DNA of 64,000 nt from CAWJLE01 sp963843645. Lineage in GTDB: Bacteria; Chloroflexota; Anaerolineae; DAOTYC01. The DNA lies in the NCBI GenBank assembly GCA_963843645.1, contig CAWJLE010000001.1, forward strand, positions 186,001 through 250,000. The letters are read 5' to 3'. A model generated the notes under the pieces. It did not search any database. It was not told the origin of the DNA and saw only the letters and a program-made list of their open reading frames with translations. Positions 16,519 to 27,009 of the stretch are shown in pieces (the first letter of the stretch is position 1; each line of letters begins with the position of its first letter). A program made the translations under genes and the position numbers.

Positions 16519-16555
16519 AGACTTCCGACACAGCCCGGCGGTACTTCGGAAGTCT
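16519..16555 (+). terminator. ACTTCCG-family palindrome with long loop
   Basis: AGACTTCCGA against TCGGAAGTCT with a 17-base loop. It sits a few bases after the glycosyltransferase stop. Confidence 0.6.
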
Positions 16556-16771
16556 TCCCAGAATTCGAAAGATTCGGCGCGGAGAGGCCGTATCTTTGTG
16601 GCGGGGTGGTTGTTATAGTCTATATTGTTGCTTATATCTGAAATGATACAGGTTGCTCCTTCCGAATATCTGGAAGAGAAAGGAGGCGCGTATCCGCATC
16701 ACTAGAGCCGGCTGGTGAGACGACGGAACTTCGGCCACTGAATCGAGAAGAGTCAAGAAAGGAGCGCGAGC

Positions 16772-17059
16772 GTGACGCACGGACCTGCCACAGACTGGGG
16801 CGTGGATAAGGCCTCCGGCCACAAGACCAGAGTGGGCATTTGGATGTTCCTTCTTTACGCCCTGGTGTACGCCGGATTTGTCGTGATCAACACTCTGAGC
16901 CCCGCATCGATGCAATCCGCAGTATTCGGACTTAGCCTCTCCATCGTCTACGGGTTGGGGCTGATCGTACTGGCCCTCATCCTGGCCCTGATTTACAACG
17001 CGATCTGCACGGCCGCGGAGATGGGTCAAGACGAGACCCCCGAGGAGGAGTTGTCATGA
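16772..17059 (+). CDS. DUF485 membrane protein, partner of ActP
   Basis: 95 residues with two transmembrane helices (about 23-45, WMFLLYALVYAGFVVINTL; about 57-80, LSIVYGLGLIVLALILALIY) and an acidic tail. It matches the DUF485/YjcH family, which almost always precedes the acetate symporter gene. Its stop overlaps the symporter start as ATGA, so translation is coupled. AGGAGC precedes the GTG at 16772. The family role is unknown; it may assist symporter assembly or regulation. Confidence 0.85.
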   Translation: MTHGPATDWGVDKASGHKTRVGIWMFLLYALVYAGFVVINTLSPASMQSAVFGLSLSIVYGLGLIVLALILALIYNAICTAAEMGQDETPEEELS

Positions 17060-19027
17060 TTTACACTCCTTCACCCCTGGCCATCTCCCTGTTTATCTGT
17101 ATCGTCGTAGTGGTGCTCGTCCTGTCGTTCTATTTTTCGCGGCGGACGAAATCCACTTCGGGTTATTACGCCGCCGGTGGACGCATCCACTGGTCGGTGA
17201 ACGGCGTTGCGTTTGCCGGCGATTACCTGTCGGCAGCGTCTTTTCTGGGCATTTGCGGCATGATCGCCACGTTTGGCTACGATGGCTTTCTTTACTCCAT
17301 CGGTTACCTGGCGGGGTGGATCGTCGCGCTGTTCGTGGTCGCCGAGCCGATCAAGCGGCTGGGGAAATTTACCTTCTCCGACGCCATCGACGCGAAGTTC
17401 GGCTCGCGCGGCATCCGCCTGCTGGCAGCCATCAGCACGCTGGTCGTGTCCGTCTTCTACCTGATTCCGCAGATGGTGGGCGCCGGCTCCCTGGTCACCC
17501 CGCTGCTGGGCCTGCCCCACTCCATGGGCGTGATGATGGTCGGGGCCATCGTGATCATCATCGTGGCGACCGCGGGCATGGCTTCCACGACGTACGTCCA
17601 ATTCATCAAGGGTGGACTGCTGGTCATCTTCTCGACCCTCCTCGTGGTGCTGATTCTGGCCCGCGGGTTCTCCACCAATCCGGACCAGGGCGGCAAGGTC
17701 CCGTACCACGAGTTCAAGACGCTGCAGGCCACCACCCTGGCGAACGGCTCGCTACGAATCTCCGATCCGGCTTATACGGCGCCGGCGAACTGGAGCGAGA
17801 CAGCCTACGGCAAAGCGGGTTTCGTCGCGCTGACCAAGGGCGGCGAGGAGTCCGTGTGGCAGGTCGCGAAGAACGAGGACGGCTCTGCCACCCTGAAGGA
17901 AACGCTGTGGGTGACGGATCAGGCAGACGGCACGAAGCTCTATAACGGGGCTCCGGCGTCTGCAGGCCGCTTCTACGCGGTAGGCCACATCGACCAGATC
18001 GTCAAAGACGGCAAGACGGTCAGCCAGACCGGCCCGCTCAACCCCTTCTCGTTCCTTTCGATCCTGCGCGAAAGCACGATCACTTTGTGGGGCAAGCAGA
18101 CCATCATCGACGGCGCCAACCACGTCACGGTCTACTTCCAGAAGCCGACGTCGGGCAGCCGGGTGCTCCGTCCGGGCCTGAAGTTCAAGATCGACGGCGC
18201 CAGCCCGCTGCAGCGGCTCGACTTCATCTCGTTGATGCTGGCCCTGTTCTGCGGCACTGCCGCTCTGCCACACATCTTGATCCGTTACTACACCGTGCCC
18301 AGTCCTTCGGCGGCGCGCAAGTCGACCATCGTCGCCATTGGCGTCATCGGCTTCTTCTACGTGCTGACGCTGTTCATGGGACTGGGGGCCATGACCAGCG
18401 GCGTGGTCAATCTGCTGGACGACAACATGTCCGCGCCGCTGCTGGCACAGTCGTTCGGCGGCCTGTTGTTCGCCGTCATCTCGGCGGTCGCCTTTGCCAC
18501 AGTGCTCGGCACGGTCAGTGGGCTGATCGTGGCGGCGACCGGCGCCATCGCGCACGACCTGATGGATCGCGTCATGGGCATGAAGGATGTCCGACGATCG
18601 CAAGGTGCTGGCGGGCAAGATGTCGGCCGTCGTCATCGGGTGTATCGCCATCGTGTTGGGCAACGACTTCGAGGGCATGAACGTCTCGTTCCTGGTCGGC
18701 TGGGCGTTCGCCGTGGCGGCTTCGGCCAACCTGCCGGCGATCATCATGCTGTTGTTCTGGAAGAAGACCACGAAGCAGGGCGTCATGGCCTCCATCGGCC
18801 TGGGCCTCGTCTCCGCGGTGACCCTCATCCTCCTCTCGCCCGACATGTACGAGAGGTACGGAATGCTGCGGTCCCAGGCGCTCATGCCGCTCAGCACCCC
18901 GGCGATCATTTCGATCCCCATCAGCTTCATCGCGCTCGTCGTCGTTTCGCTGCTGACGCAGCCCGCGGAAGTTGCGAACGAGAGCGAAGTCGCCGTGGCC
19001 ATCGCGGACGCGGCGGACCCCTCCTAA
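17056..19027 (+). CDS. actP: Cation/acetate symporter ActP-like (sodium:solute symporter), one frameshift
   Basis: Sodium/solute symporter family protein with about thirteen helices, preceded by AGGAGGAG and coupled to the DUF485 gene. The opening SRRTKSTSGYYAAGGRIHWSVNG and AGDYLSAASFLGICGMIATFG are typical of acetate permeases. A hydrophilic stretch of roughly 150 residues (about 215-375, from TNPDQGGKVPYHEFKTL to KFKIDGASPLQRLD) separates two helices and would lie outside the membrane; E. coli ActP lacks it. Frame is lost near 18585-18590, after DLMDRVMGMKD, and resumes as SDDRKVLAGKMSAVVIG to a stop at 19027. Rejoined, the protein is about 655 residues. It imports acetate or a related short carboxylate. 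Confidence 0.82.
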
Positions 19028-19049
19028 GCGATCGTTCCTCGCAGAGCAG

Positions 19050-19079
19050 AGAGACGGTCCCCGTTTGGGGACCGTCTCT
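19050..19079 (+). terminator. Perfect hairpin after actP
   Basis: AGAGACGGTCCCC and its complement around GTTT, 13-bp stem. It lies between the convergent actP and plsC genes and could serve both. Confidence 0.75.
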
Positions 19080-19118
19080 CTGCACCGCACCGGCGTCGTC
19101 ACTCACGCGTTCGCGCCC

Positions 19119-19799
19119 TTATGCGAGGATCGCCTTCTCCCTCTTGATGTCCTCAATCATGCCGAGCATCGTTTGCCGCATGTCTTCGGCCAGCGCCTGA
19201 TAGTCCCTCTCCGCCAACTTCTGATCGTAGTACTGCGACAGGTCGATCGGCGCCCCAAGCCTGACCGTGACGCCCTCGTGCCGGCCCATGGCGCGCCTGG
19301 GGATACGCCGCCCTTTCGGGGCGGCCTCGTAGGCGCCGTGAACGGCGACCAGCATGATGGGGGCCTTCGCCTTGACGGCGAGCTTGAGAAAGCCGGTCTT
19401 GAACGGCAGGACCTCGCCGGTCAGGCTGCGCGTCCCCTCCGGCGCGATCCCCACGAAGCGCCCGGCGCGCAGATGCCCCAGCATCGTCCGGGCCACGGAC
19501 ACGTCCAGGACGTCGCGATCCACCGGGAAGCCCCCCACGCCGCGCATCAGCCACCCAATTCGGACGTCGTCGATCACCTCCCGCTTCACGGGAAAGTAGA
19601 CCGGCTTCGAGACCGCCACGCCCAGCACGAACAGGTCCAGGAAGCTGGAATGATTCAGGGCGATGACCATGGCCTTCTCGTGCGCGGGCACGTGCTCTCG
19701 GCCTTCGACGACGAGTCTGATGTAGAACTTGAATACGGCGCGGGACAGCCACAGAGTGGCGGAATATGCTAATGGATTGACGCGCGGCAGTTCGCTCAC
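19119..19799 (-). CDS. plsC: 1-acyl-sn-glycerol-3-phosphate acyltransferase (PlsC family)
   Basis: 226 residues. The GTG start at 19799 is preceded by AAAGGAG. Motif I is NHSSFLDLFVL (the catalytic HX4D); motif III is IAPEGTRSLTGEVLPFKTGF. A conserved block GGFPVDRD lies between them. Adds the second acyl chain to lysophosphatidic acid in phospholipid synthesis; a peripheral membrane enzyme with a hydrophobic N-terminal region. It stands alone on the minus strand with its own promoter. Confidence 0.88.
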   Translation of the reverse strand: MSELPRVNPLAYSATLWLSRAVFKFYIRLVVEGREHVPAHEKAMVIALNHSSFLDLFVLGVAVSKPVYFPVKREVIDDVRIGWLMRGVGGFPVDRDVLDVSVARTMLGHLRAGRFVGIAPEGTRSLTGEVLPFKTGFLKLAVKAKAPIMLVAVHGAYEAAPKGRRIPRRAMGRHEGVTVRLGAPIDLSQYYDQKLAERDYQALAEDMRQTMLGMIEDIKREKAILA

Positions 19800-19834
19800 G
19801 CCGTCTCCTTTCGTGCGGCAAATTACGCCAAGCG

Positions 19835-19863
19835 ATTATAGCGTAAAGCGAACCGCGGGTCAA
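19835..19863 (-). promoter_or_regulatory. Consensus promoter of plsC
   Basis: On the minus strand, TTGACC (19858-19863), a 17-base spacer and a perfect TATAAT (19835-19840), about 35 bases before the start codon. Confidence 0.7.
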
Positions 19864-19897
19864 CGCGCCCTGCGCACGTCTGGGCACTCTCGCAATC

Positions 19898-20001
19898 GGG
19901 CGGACCCCTCGATGACACGCGTAGGGGCGACCCTGTGTGGTCGCCCTGGCCAGGGCGACCACACAGGGTCGCCCCTACGTGTGTCATCGAGGGGTCCGCC
20001 C
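19898..20001. repeat. 104-bp near-perfect palindrome built on two GTAGGGGC repeats
   Basis: Two 52-base arms meet at TGGCCA (centre 19949/19950) with a single mismatch. Each arm contains one complete GTAGGGGCGACCC...GGTCGCCC unit plus the outer GGGCGGACCCCTCGATGACAC. It sits between the divergent plsC and adaptor genes. Confidence 0.85.
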
Positions 20002-20141
20002 GTGATGAATTACACAACATCTGCCGGAGTCCTCCACACTCCGTCCATAACTCTCTGCTATGCTTATGCCATCAAGTCGAACCGACGATCTTTCGGCCGG
20101 GTCCTGCCGAAACGAACGATCCAAGTGAAAGGAACTGTCCC

Positions 20142-21599
20142 ATGAAACGCCTTCTCTTTCTCTCGATCATCCTCACGCTGGCCGTCACAATCGTGATCGT
20201 GGGCGTGACCACGCCGAACCCGTCGCTGGCCGACCAGAAGGTCGAACGGCAGGCCACGACTGTCGAGGCGGGCTCCGTCACGTCCAGCATCAAAGCAACC
20301 GGCCAGCTCGAACCCAATCGCACGGTGGACCTGGCCTTTCAGAGCGACGGCAAGGTGGCCGAGATCGACGTACAGGAGGGCGACATGGTCTACCCCGGCG
20401 AGAAGCTCGCCGTCCTGGATACTACCGACCTGGAAATCGACGTCCACAAGGCGCAGATCGCGCTGAATCAGGCCACGGCGCAGCTGGAGACCACCACGAC
20501 CGGCGCCACCAGCGACCAAGTCGCGAGTGCCAAGGCAGCGCTGGCCAGCGCCCAGGCCGCCTACAACGTCCTCGTCGCCGGCCCGAGCCAGGACGAGGTG
20601 ACGTCCGCAACGGCCGCGCTCCGGCAGGCCGAAGTCGCGGTGCAGAAGGCGCAGTCCGACTACGACAAGGTATCGTGGCAGGGCGGGGCCGGCGCCACGA
20701 GCGAGTCCGTGGCGCTGCAGGACGCCACGCTCACCTACCAGAAAGCCCTGGCCGACTACAACATCACCCAGCAACCGCCCAGTGACGACGAGGTGAAATC
20801 GGCGAAAGCGAACATCGCCTCGGCCCAGTACGACCTGAACCAGCTGCTGCGCGGCTCGACGGACGCCGAGATCGCCGTGAGCCAGGCCGCCGTCGACTCC
20901 GCCCATATCGATCTGGAGAGCGCCCAGCGCGCCGTAGAGCGCGCAGTCCTCACGGCGCCGTTCACCGCAACCGTCACGGCCATCAACATCGACGTCGGCG
21001 CCTTCCCGCTGACTGAGAATTCGGTGATGGAGCTCGCCGACCTGGGCACACTGTATGCCAACGTCTCTGTCGACGAGATCGACCGCCCGGAGGTCAAGGT
21101 CGGCCAGGCCGCGGTGGTCACGCTGGACGCCCTGCCCACCACACCTCTGACCGGCACGGTGACGTCCATCTCGCCCGCGCCCAGCAGCACGAGCAGCGAC
21201 ACCGCCACCACGTACGAGGTCAAGGTCGCAGTAGGAGCACCGCCCGAGGGCGTCTCCACGGGCATGACCGCTAAGGTGGAGATCCAGACCGCGCAGCGCG
21301 ACAACGTGGCCGTCATCCCGACCACGCTGGTCCAGACCGACAGCACGACCGGCGAGACGTACGTGGACAAAGTTGGAGCGGACGGGCAGGCCATGCACAC
21401 GACGATCACCCTGGGCCTGCGCAGCGGCGCCGACATCGAAGTCACGAGCGGCCTGCAGATCGGCGACCAGGTCTTCGAGCCCATAACCAGCACGACCACA
21501 TCTACCGCGTCGGCGACGACTTCGCAGAGCGGCGGCATGTTCGGCCTGTCGCGCGGCGGCGCCGGTGGACCTCCGCCGGATGGGGGCGGCTCGAAATAG
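20142..21599 (+). CDS. MacA/HlyD-type periplasmic adaptor, copy 1
   Basis: 485 residues. AAAGGA precedes the ATG. An N-terminal hydrophobic helix (LLFLSIILTLAVTIVIVGV) anchors or exports it. The lipoyl half ATGQLEPNRTVDLAFQSDGK is followed by a long alpha-helical coiled-coil hairpin (about 100-270, rich in Ala/Gln/Glu), the second lipoyl half AVLTAPFTATVTAINIDVG, and a beta-barrel with GMTAKVEIQ. A Gly/Pro-rich tail ends the protein. It links an inner-membrane ABC exporter to its outward path. A close paralogue follows at once, and the ATPase and permease genes come after that. Confidence 0.85.
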   Translation: MKRLLFLSIILTLAVTIVIVGVTTPNPSLADQKVERQATTVEAGSVTSSIKATGQLEPNRTVDLAFQSDGKVAEIDVQEGDMVYPGEKLAVLDTTDLEIDVHKAQIALNQATAQLETTTTGATSDQVASAKAALASAQAAYNVLVAGPSQDEVTSATAALRQAEVAVQKAQSDYDKVSWQGGAGATSESVALQDATLTYQKALADYNITQQPPSDDEVKSAKANIASAQYDLNQLLRGSTDAEIAVSQAAVDSAHIDLESAQRAVERAVLTAPFTATVTAINIDVGAFPLTENSVMELADLGTLYANVSVDEIDRPEVKVGQAAVVTLDALPTTPLTGTVTSISPAPSSTSSDTATTYEVKVAVGAPPEGVSTGMTAKVEIQTAQRDNVAVIPTTLVQTDSTTGETYVDKVGADGQAMHTTITLGLRSGADIEVTSGLQIGDQVFEPITSTTTSTASATTSQSGGMFGLSRGGAGGPPPDGGGSK

Positions 21600-21622
21600 C
21601 CGGCAGCCCGGCCGGCATGCGG

Positions 21623-21655
21623 AGACTTCCGAAGTCTTCGAGGCTTCGGAAGTCT
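21623..21655 (+). terminator. ACTTCCG-family palindrome between the two adaptor genes
   Basis: AGACTTCCGAAG and CTTCGGAAGTCT, 12-bp arms, 9-base loop. Confidence 0.65.
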
Positions 21656-21820
21656 GGCGGCGCGGAGTTCCGAATTGCACAACTTCTGCCGAAGTTCTCC
21701 ATAGACTATCCATAATTGTTTGTTATTCTAATGACGTCGAATGCAGATGCTGTTTTTTTGACGAGCCCGCCAGCCCGCCAGTGATAATACACCGCAGACG
21801 CAACGAAAGGAATCATTTGA

Positions 21821-23316
21821 ATGAAACGTCTTCTTCTGCTCTTCATCGTCCTCGCGCTCGCCGGCACCGTCGCGATCGCGGGTATGACCGCACCGAAGAT
21901 GTCCATGGCAGACCAGAAGGTCGAACGCCAGATATCGACCGTCGAGTCGGGCTCCGTCACGTCGAGCATCAAGGCCACCGGCCAGCTCGAGCCCAACCGC
22001 ACAGTAGACCTGGCGTTCCAGAGCGACGGCAAGGTGGCTGAGATCTACGTAAAAGAAGGCGACACGGTCTACCCCGGCGACAAACTGTCCATCCTGGACA
22101 CCACTGACCTGGAAATCGCGGTCCACGAAGCGCAGATCACGCTGAACAAGGCCAAGGCCGAGCTGGAAACCACCACGACCGGCGCCACCAGCGACCAGAT
22201 CGCCAGCAAGCGGGCGGCGCTCGCCAGCGCCCAGGCCGCCTACGACGTCCTCGTGGCCGGCCCGAGCCAGGACGAAGTAACGTCCTCCGGCGCGGCGCTC
22301 CGCCAGGCTGAAGTGGCCCTGGAAAAGGCCCAGGGCGACTACGACAAGATTTCGTGGCGCAGCGGCACCGAGGCCACGGAAGAGTCCGTGGCCCTGCAGG
22401 ACGCCACGCTCACCTACCAGAAGGCACTGGCCGACTACAACGTGGCCCAGAAGCCGCCCTCCGACGACGAGCTGAAATCGGCGAAAGCGAACATCGCCTC
22501 CGCCCAATACGACCTGAACGAGCTGCTGCGCGGCTCGACGGACGCCGAGATTGCCGTCAGCCAGGCCGCCGTCGACTCCGCCCAGATCGACCTGGAGAGC
22601 GCGCAGCGGGCTGTGGAGCGCGCCCTGCTGACGGCGCCGTTCACCGCCACGGTAACCGCCATCAACATCGACGTCGGCGCGTTTCCGTTGACAGAGAATT
22701 CCGTCATGGTGCTGGCCGACCTGGGCACCCTCTACGCCAACGTGTCGGTCGACGAAATCGACCGACCCTCGGTGAAGGTCGGCCAGGAAGCGATCGTTAC
22801 GCTGGACGCCCTGCCGTCCACGCCCCTGACCGGCACGGTGACGTTCGTCTCGCCCGCGCCCTCCAGCTCGGACAGCGATACCGCCACGACGTACGAGGTC
22901 CGGGTCGCCGTGGGCGCGCCGCCCGAAGGCGTCTCCACGGGCATGACCGCCAAGGTCGAGATCCAGACTGCAAGTCGCGACGGCGTGCCGGTCATCCCGA
23001 CCACGCTGGTCCAGACCGACAGCGCGACCGGCGAGACCTACGTGGACAAGGTGGGTCCGGACGGGCAGGCCGTGCACACGACGGTCACCCTGGGCCTGCG
23101 CAGCGGTGCCAACATCGAAGTCATCAGCGGTCTGCAGATCGGCGACCAGGTGTTCGAGCCCGTGGCGACCACGTCCTCCTCCACCTCGTCGGCGACCAAC
23201 GCGCCCCAAAGCGGCGGCATGTTCGGCATGCCCGGCGGCGGTCCGCCTCCCGGCGGAGGCCCGGCGGACCCGGTGGTCCCGGCGGTGGCGGCGGCAGCAG
23301 ATCAGGAGGAAGGTAA
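21821..23316 (+). CDS. MacA/HlyD-type periplasmic adaptor, copy 2 (tandem paralogue, frameshifted tail)
   Basis: Nearly the same protein as the preceding adaptor: identical blocks include SGSVTSSIKATGQLEPNRTV-like and the coiled-coil core, with conservative changes spread throughout. Start ATG at 21821 after AAAGGA. In the Gly/Pro tail (about 23240-23262) the frame slips: unshifted reading runs into the next gene, while a one-base correction gives GGPGGPGGGGGSRSGGR and a TAA at 23314-23316, seven bases before the ATPase ATG and overlapping its AGGAGG site. The corrected end is therefore preferred. It may pair with a different permease than copy 1. Confidence 0.82.
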
Positions 23317-23322
23317 TCTATC

Positions 23323-24072
<750 letters not shown>

Positions 24073-24088
24073 CCCAGGAGCAGGCAGC

Positions 24089-25318
24089 ATGAACTCGCTC
24101 ATCGAAGGTTTACGCATCGCCGCCCGCGGGCTGACCGTCAACAAGGTCCGCTCGGCGCTGACCATGCTGGGCATCATCATCGGCGTGACCGCCGTGATCG
24201 CCCTCGTGTCCGTCGGCCAGGGGTTCTCGGCCTACGTGACCAAGCAGTTTTCCGAGCTGGGCACCAACGTGCTCAACATCGGCGCGCAGCCGTGGGGTCG
24301 ACAACGCGCAGCACCTTGACGACCGCCGACGCCGACGCGCTGGCCGATCCCGAGCGTGGTTCACGACGTGACGGCCGTGGCCCCGGTGTATCAGGGCCGG
24401 GCACCGCCAGCTACGGCCAGCTGTCGGACACCAGCACCACGGTGGCGGGCGCTACACCGGCGTACCAGGCTGGCGCGCAGCTACAAGGTGTCGGCCGGGC
24501 GCTTCATCACTCAGGCCGACCTGGACGCGCGCTCGCGGGTGGTGGTCCTGGGCCACGACGTCGCGGAGACGCTGTTCCCGAACGATCCCTATCCCATCGG
24601 CCAGACCATCCGCATGAGCAGCACCGCCTTCGACGTGATCGGCGTGCTGGGCGAGAAGGGCGGCTCCGGCTTCAACAACGCCGACGAGATCGTGATCATC
24701 CCGCTGACCACGGCGCAGACCCGTTTGTTCAAAGTGGAGAGCCGTCCGCGGTGACTACGTCGTCTCGCAGATCCAGGTGGTAATTTCGTCGCAGGACAAG
24801 GCCGACTGCGGTCACGGCCGAGATCACCAGCGTGCTGCGCGAGCGGCACCGCATTGCCGCCGGCGACACGGACGACTTCAAGATCTTCAACCCGGCCGAC
24901 GTGTTGAGCACCATGACCAGCATCACCGGCAACGCTGACCCTGTTCCTGGGCGCCATCGCCGCGATCTCGCTGCTGGTCGGCGGCATCGGCATCATGAAC
25001 ATCATGCTGGTCTCCGTCACCGAGCGCACCCGCGAGATCGGCCTGCGCAAGGCCATCGGCGCCGGGCGCAGCGACATCCTGCTGCAGTTCCTGATCGAGG
25101 CCATGGCGCTGTCGCTGATCGGCGGCTTGATCGGCGTGGCCGGCGGCATGGGGACGTCGCGGCTCATCGGGCCGGCGCTGGGCGTCCAGACGGTGGTCAC
25201 GGCCACGAGCATCATGCTGGCCGTGGGCTTCTCGGCCACCATCGGCGTCGTCTTCGGCATCTATCCGGCCATGCGCGCCGCCGGCCTGCAGCCGGTCGTC
25301 GCGCTGCGGTTCGAATAA
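24089..25318 (+). CDS. MacB/FtsX-type ABC permease, copy 1 (about eight frameshifts)
   Basis: The N-terminus MNSLIEGLRIAARGLTVNKV and the C-terminal FtsX block (LLVGGIGIMNIMLVSVTERT to YPAMRAAGLQPVVALRFE) are intact. The periplasmic middle alternates between frames. Comparison with the intact paralogue at 31138 places breaks near 24295, 24310, 24358, 24402, 24472, 24748, 24808 and 24932. All but one are single extra bases, and the one near 24402 is a missing G. Corrected length is about 405 residues, four helices with a large MacB core domain after helix 1. Either a pseudogene or a poorly called stretch; the even spacing of small indels favours the latter. Confidence 0.75.
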
Positions 25319-25323
25319 CAGTC

Positions 25324-25380
25324 AGACTTCCGAAGTTCTCAAAACTCCCAGCACAGACCGCTGGGCTGTGTCGGAAGTCT
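25324..25380 (+). terminator. ACTTCCG-family palindrome with long loop
   Basis: AGACTTCCGA and TCGGAAGTCT enclosing a loop that itself holds CCCAGC...GCTGGG. Immediately after the permease stop. Confidence 0.6.
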
Positions 25381-25408
25381 CGAACGGAAGTCTGAAAGGT
25401 CATCCACC

Positions 25409-26711
25409 ATGAAAGTGTTACGTCAACTGCAGATCATCGTCATCGTGTTCCTGCTCGCCTGCATCGTGCTGGCGGTGCCGGGAATGGCGCAGGCCGCGGT
25501 TCCGGGCGACGCCCAGGGCCAGGCAGCGCTCCACGTGAAGGTCGTGCCCGGATTTCATCGTCGTGCGCGAGGGTCGCGGCGACGGCACCGCCCTGGTGGC
25601 GCAACTGGTCCAGGGCGCGGAAGTGCCGGTCATCGGCGACAAGCCGACCGCCGGCTGGTGGCAGGTCCAGCTGCCCGACGGGCGACAGGGCTGGGTCAAC
25701 GGCGCCGCAGACTCCGTCCAGGTCATCGGCGCGGACGGCCAGGTCGTCGCGATCGACAATACACCGCGGACGCCGACCGGCGTGCTGGTTTTCCAGACCT
25801 CCAGCGGCGGCGACATCTACGCCATCAACGCGGACGGCACGAACCTCCACTACGTCACGCACGGCATCGACCCGGCGCTGTCCCCGGACGGCCAGTGGAT
25901 CGCGTTCACCCGCTGGGACCTCGACTCCGCCGGCCTGTACATCATCAAGACCGACGGCACCGGCGAGCGCAAGCTCTTCGCCGAGCCGCTGGTGAAAGCG
26001 CCGGCCTGGTCGGCCGACGGCACGATGATCGCCATCAGCCACCAGAACGGCGGACACGTCGGCAACTGGGAAGCTGAGATGACCTTCAAGGGCGGCCCCG
26101 GCAGGGGCGGAGGGGAGCAGGGCTCGAACAAGAAGGGCACCGTCAAGATCACCATGCCGGCCGACGCGCGCTGGAAGATCGGGCTCGTGCGGGTGTCGGA
26201 TGGCTACTTCACCGACCTGGCGAGCCACGACTACAGCTACTCGCCCACGTTCTCGCCTGACGGCAAGATCGCGTATGCGAGCGACAAGGGCATCTCGCTG
26301 ACGTGGGAGAACGCACCATCCGCGGTGACCAGCGATCCCAATATGGGCACGGTAACCACGTTTCGGTTCAACGATCGTTCGCCGGCCTGGTCGCCGGACG
26401 GCACACGAATCGCCTTCCAGTACGAGACCAACGGCCACTCTGAGATCTTCGTCGTGAATCCCGACGGAGGTGGCCGGACGCCGCTGACCCAGAGTCCGGC
26501 GCTGGCCGACCCGGCGATCGACAGCGTGTCGCCGGCCTGGTCGCCGGACGGCTCGCAGGTCGCCTACCTCTCGGATGCGGGTGGCATCTGGAACATCTGG
26601 GTGGTGGACGCCGACGGGGGTAACCCGCACGCAATGTTCGCACCCGGCACGCTGAAAGACATCGTGTTCGATTATCAGAACGTGGACGAAAGGATGCTGT
26701 CCTGGCGGTAG
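25409..26711 (+). CDS. Secreted SH3b plus TolB-like beta-propeller protein (one frameshift)
   Basis: Signal peptide MKVLRQLQIIVIVFLLACIV to GMAQA. Frame slips once near 25547-25553 (one extra base: VKVVP.. becomes DFIVVREGRGDGT). A bacterial SH3-like stretch VREGRGDGTALVAQLVQGAE to LPDGRQGWVNG follows (about 50-105), then PD40/TolB propeller repeats recognisable by ALSPDGQWIAF, AWSADGTMIAI, TFSPDGKIAYA, AWSPDGTRIAF and AWSPDGSQVAYL. A basic GPGRGGGEQGSNKKG insertion splits the propeller. Around 430 residues. It may bind substrates or cell-wall material for the adjacent exporter; this is inferred from position only. Confidence 0.78.
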
Positions 26712-26775
26712 TCGTCGTCGGAGGCAGCAGGGCGGCGCGGTGGGCAATGGCATGGGCGAGCGTCCGGCGTCGCGC

Positions 26776-26802
26776 GGGCGACCACCCAGGGTCGCCCCTA
26801 CG
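26776..26802 (-). repeat. GTAGGGGC-family repeat
   Basis: Inverted copy in the gap before the response regulator. Confidence 0.7.
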
Positions 26803-26849
26803 AGCGCAGGTCAGGGGCAGACCCCGCGAACCGGTGTAGCAAAGCCGGT

Positions 26850-26876
26850 GTAGGGGCGGTCCTGGGTGGCCGCCCG
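26850..26876 (+). repeat. GTAGGGGC-family repeat
   Basis: GTAGGGGCGGTCCTGGGTGG then CCGCCCG; the inner bases differ from other copies but arms still pair. Confidence 0.65.
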
Positions 26877-26942
26877 TCCCGCGCCGATATACGGGCGGCG
26901 CCGCGGACCCGTCGGGGTGTTGCCCAGCGCCACGAACCCGAC

Positions 26943-26968
26943 GTAGGGGCGGCCCGATGTGGCCGCCC
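26943..26968 (+). repeat. GTAGGGGC-family repeat
   Basis: GTAGGGGCGGCCCGATGTGG then CCGCCC, 40 bases before the regulator start. Three copies fill the 300-base gap; nothing else is seen in it. Confidence 0.7.
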
Positions 26969-27009
26969 ACACCCACGGCCTAGGTCTGGGAATCACAGGG
27001 AGAAGCACA

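Noticed and set aside
18570..18600. Programmed frameshift in actP
   Set aside because: No slippery heptamer or strong downstream structure is visible, and similar one-base breaks occur in many unrelated genes here.
26776..26968. Three GTAGGGGC repeats as operators for the downstream response regulator
   Set aside because: The same element occurs in unrelated gaps and inside a coding gene, so a specific operator role is not supported.
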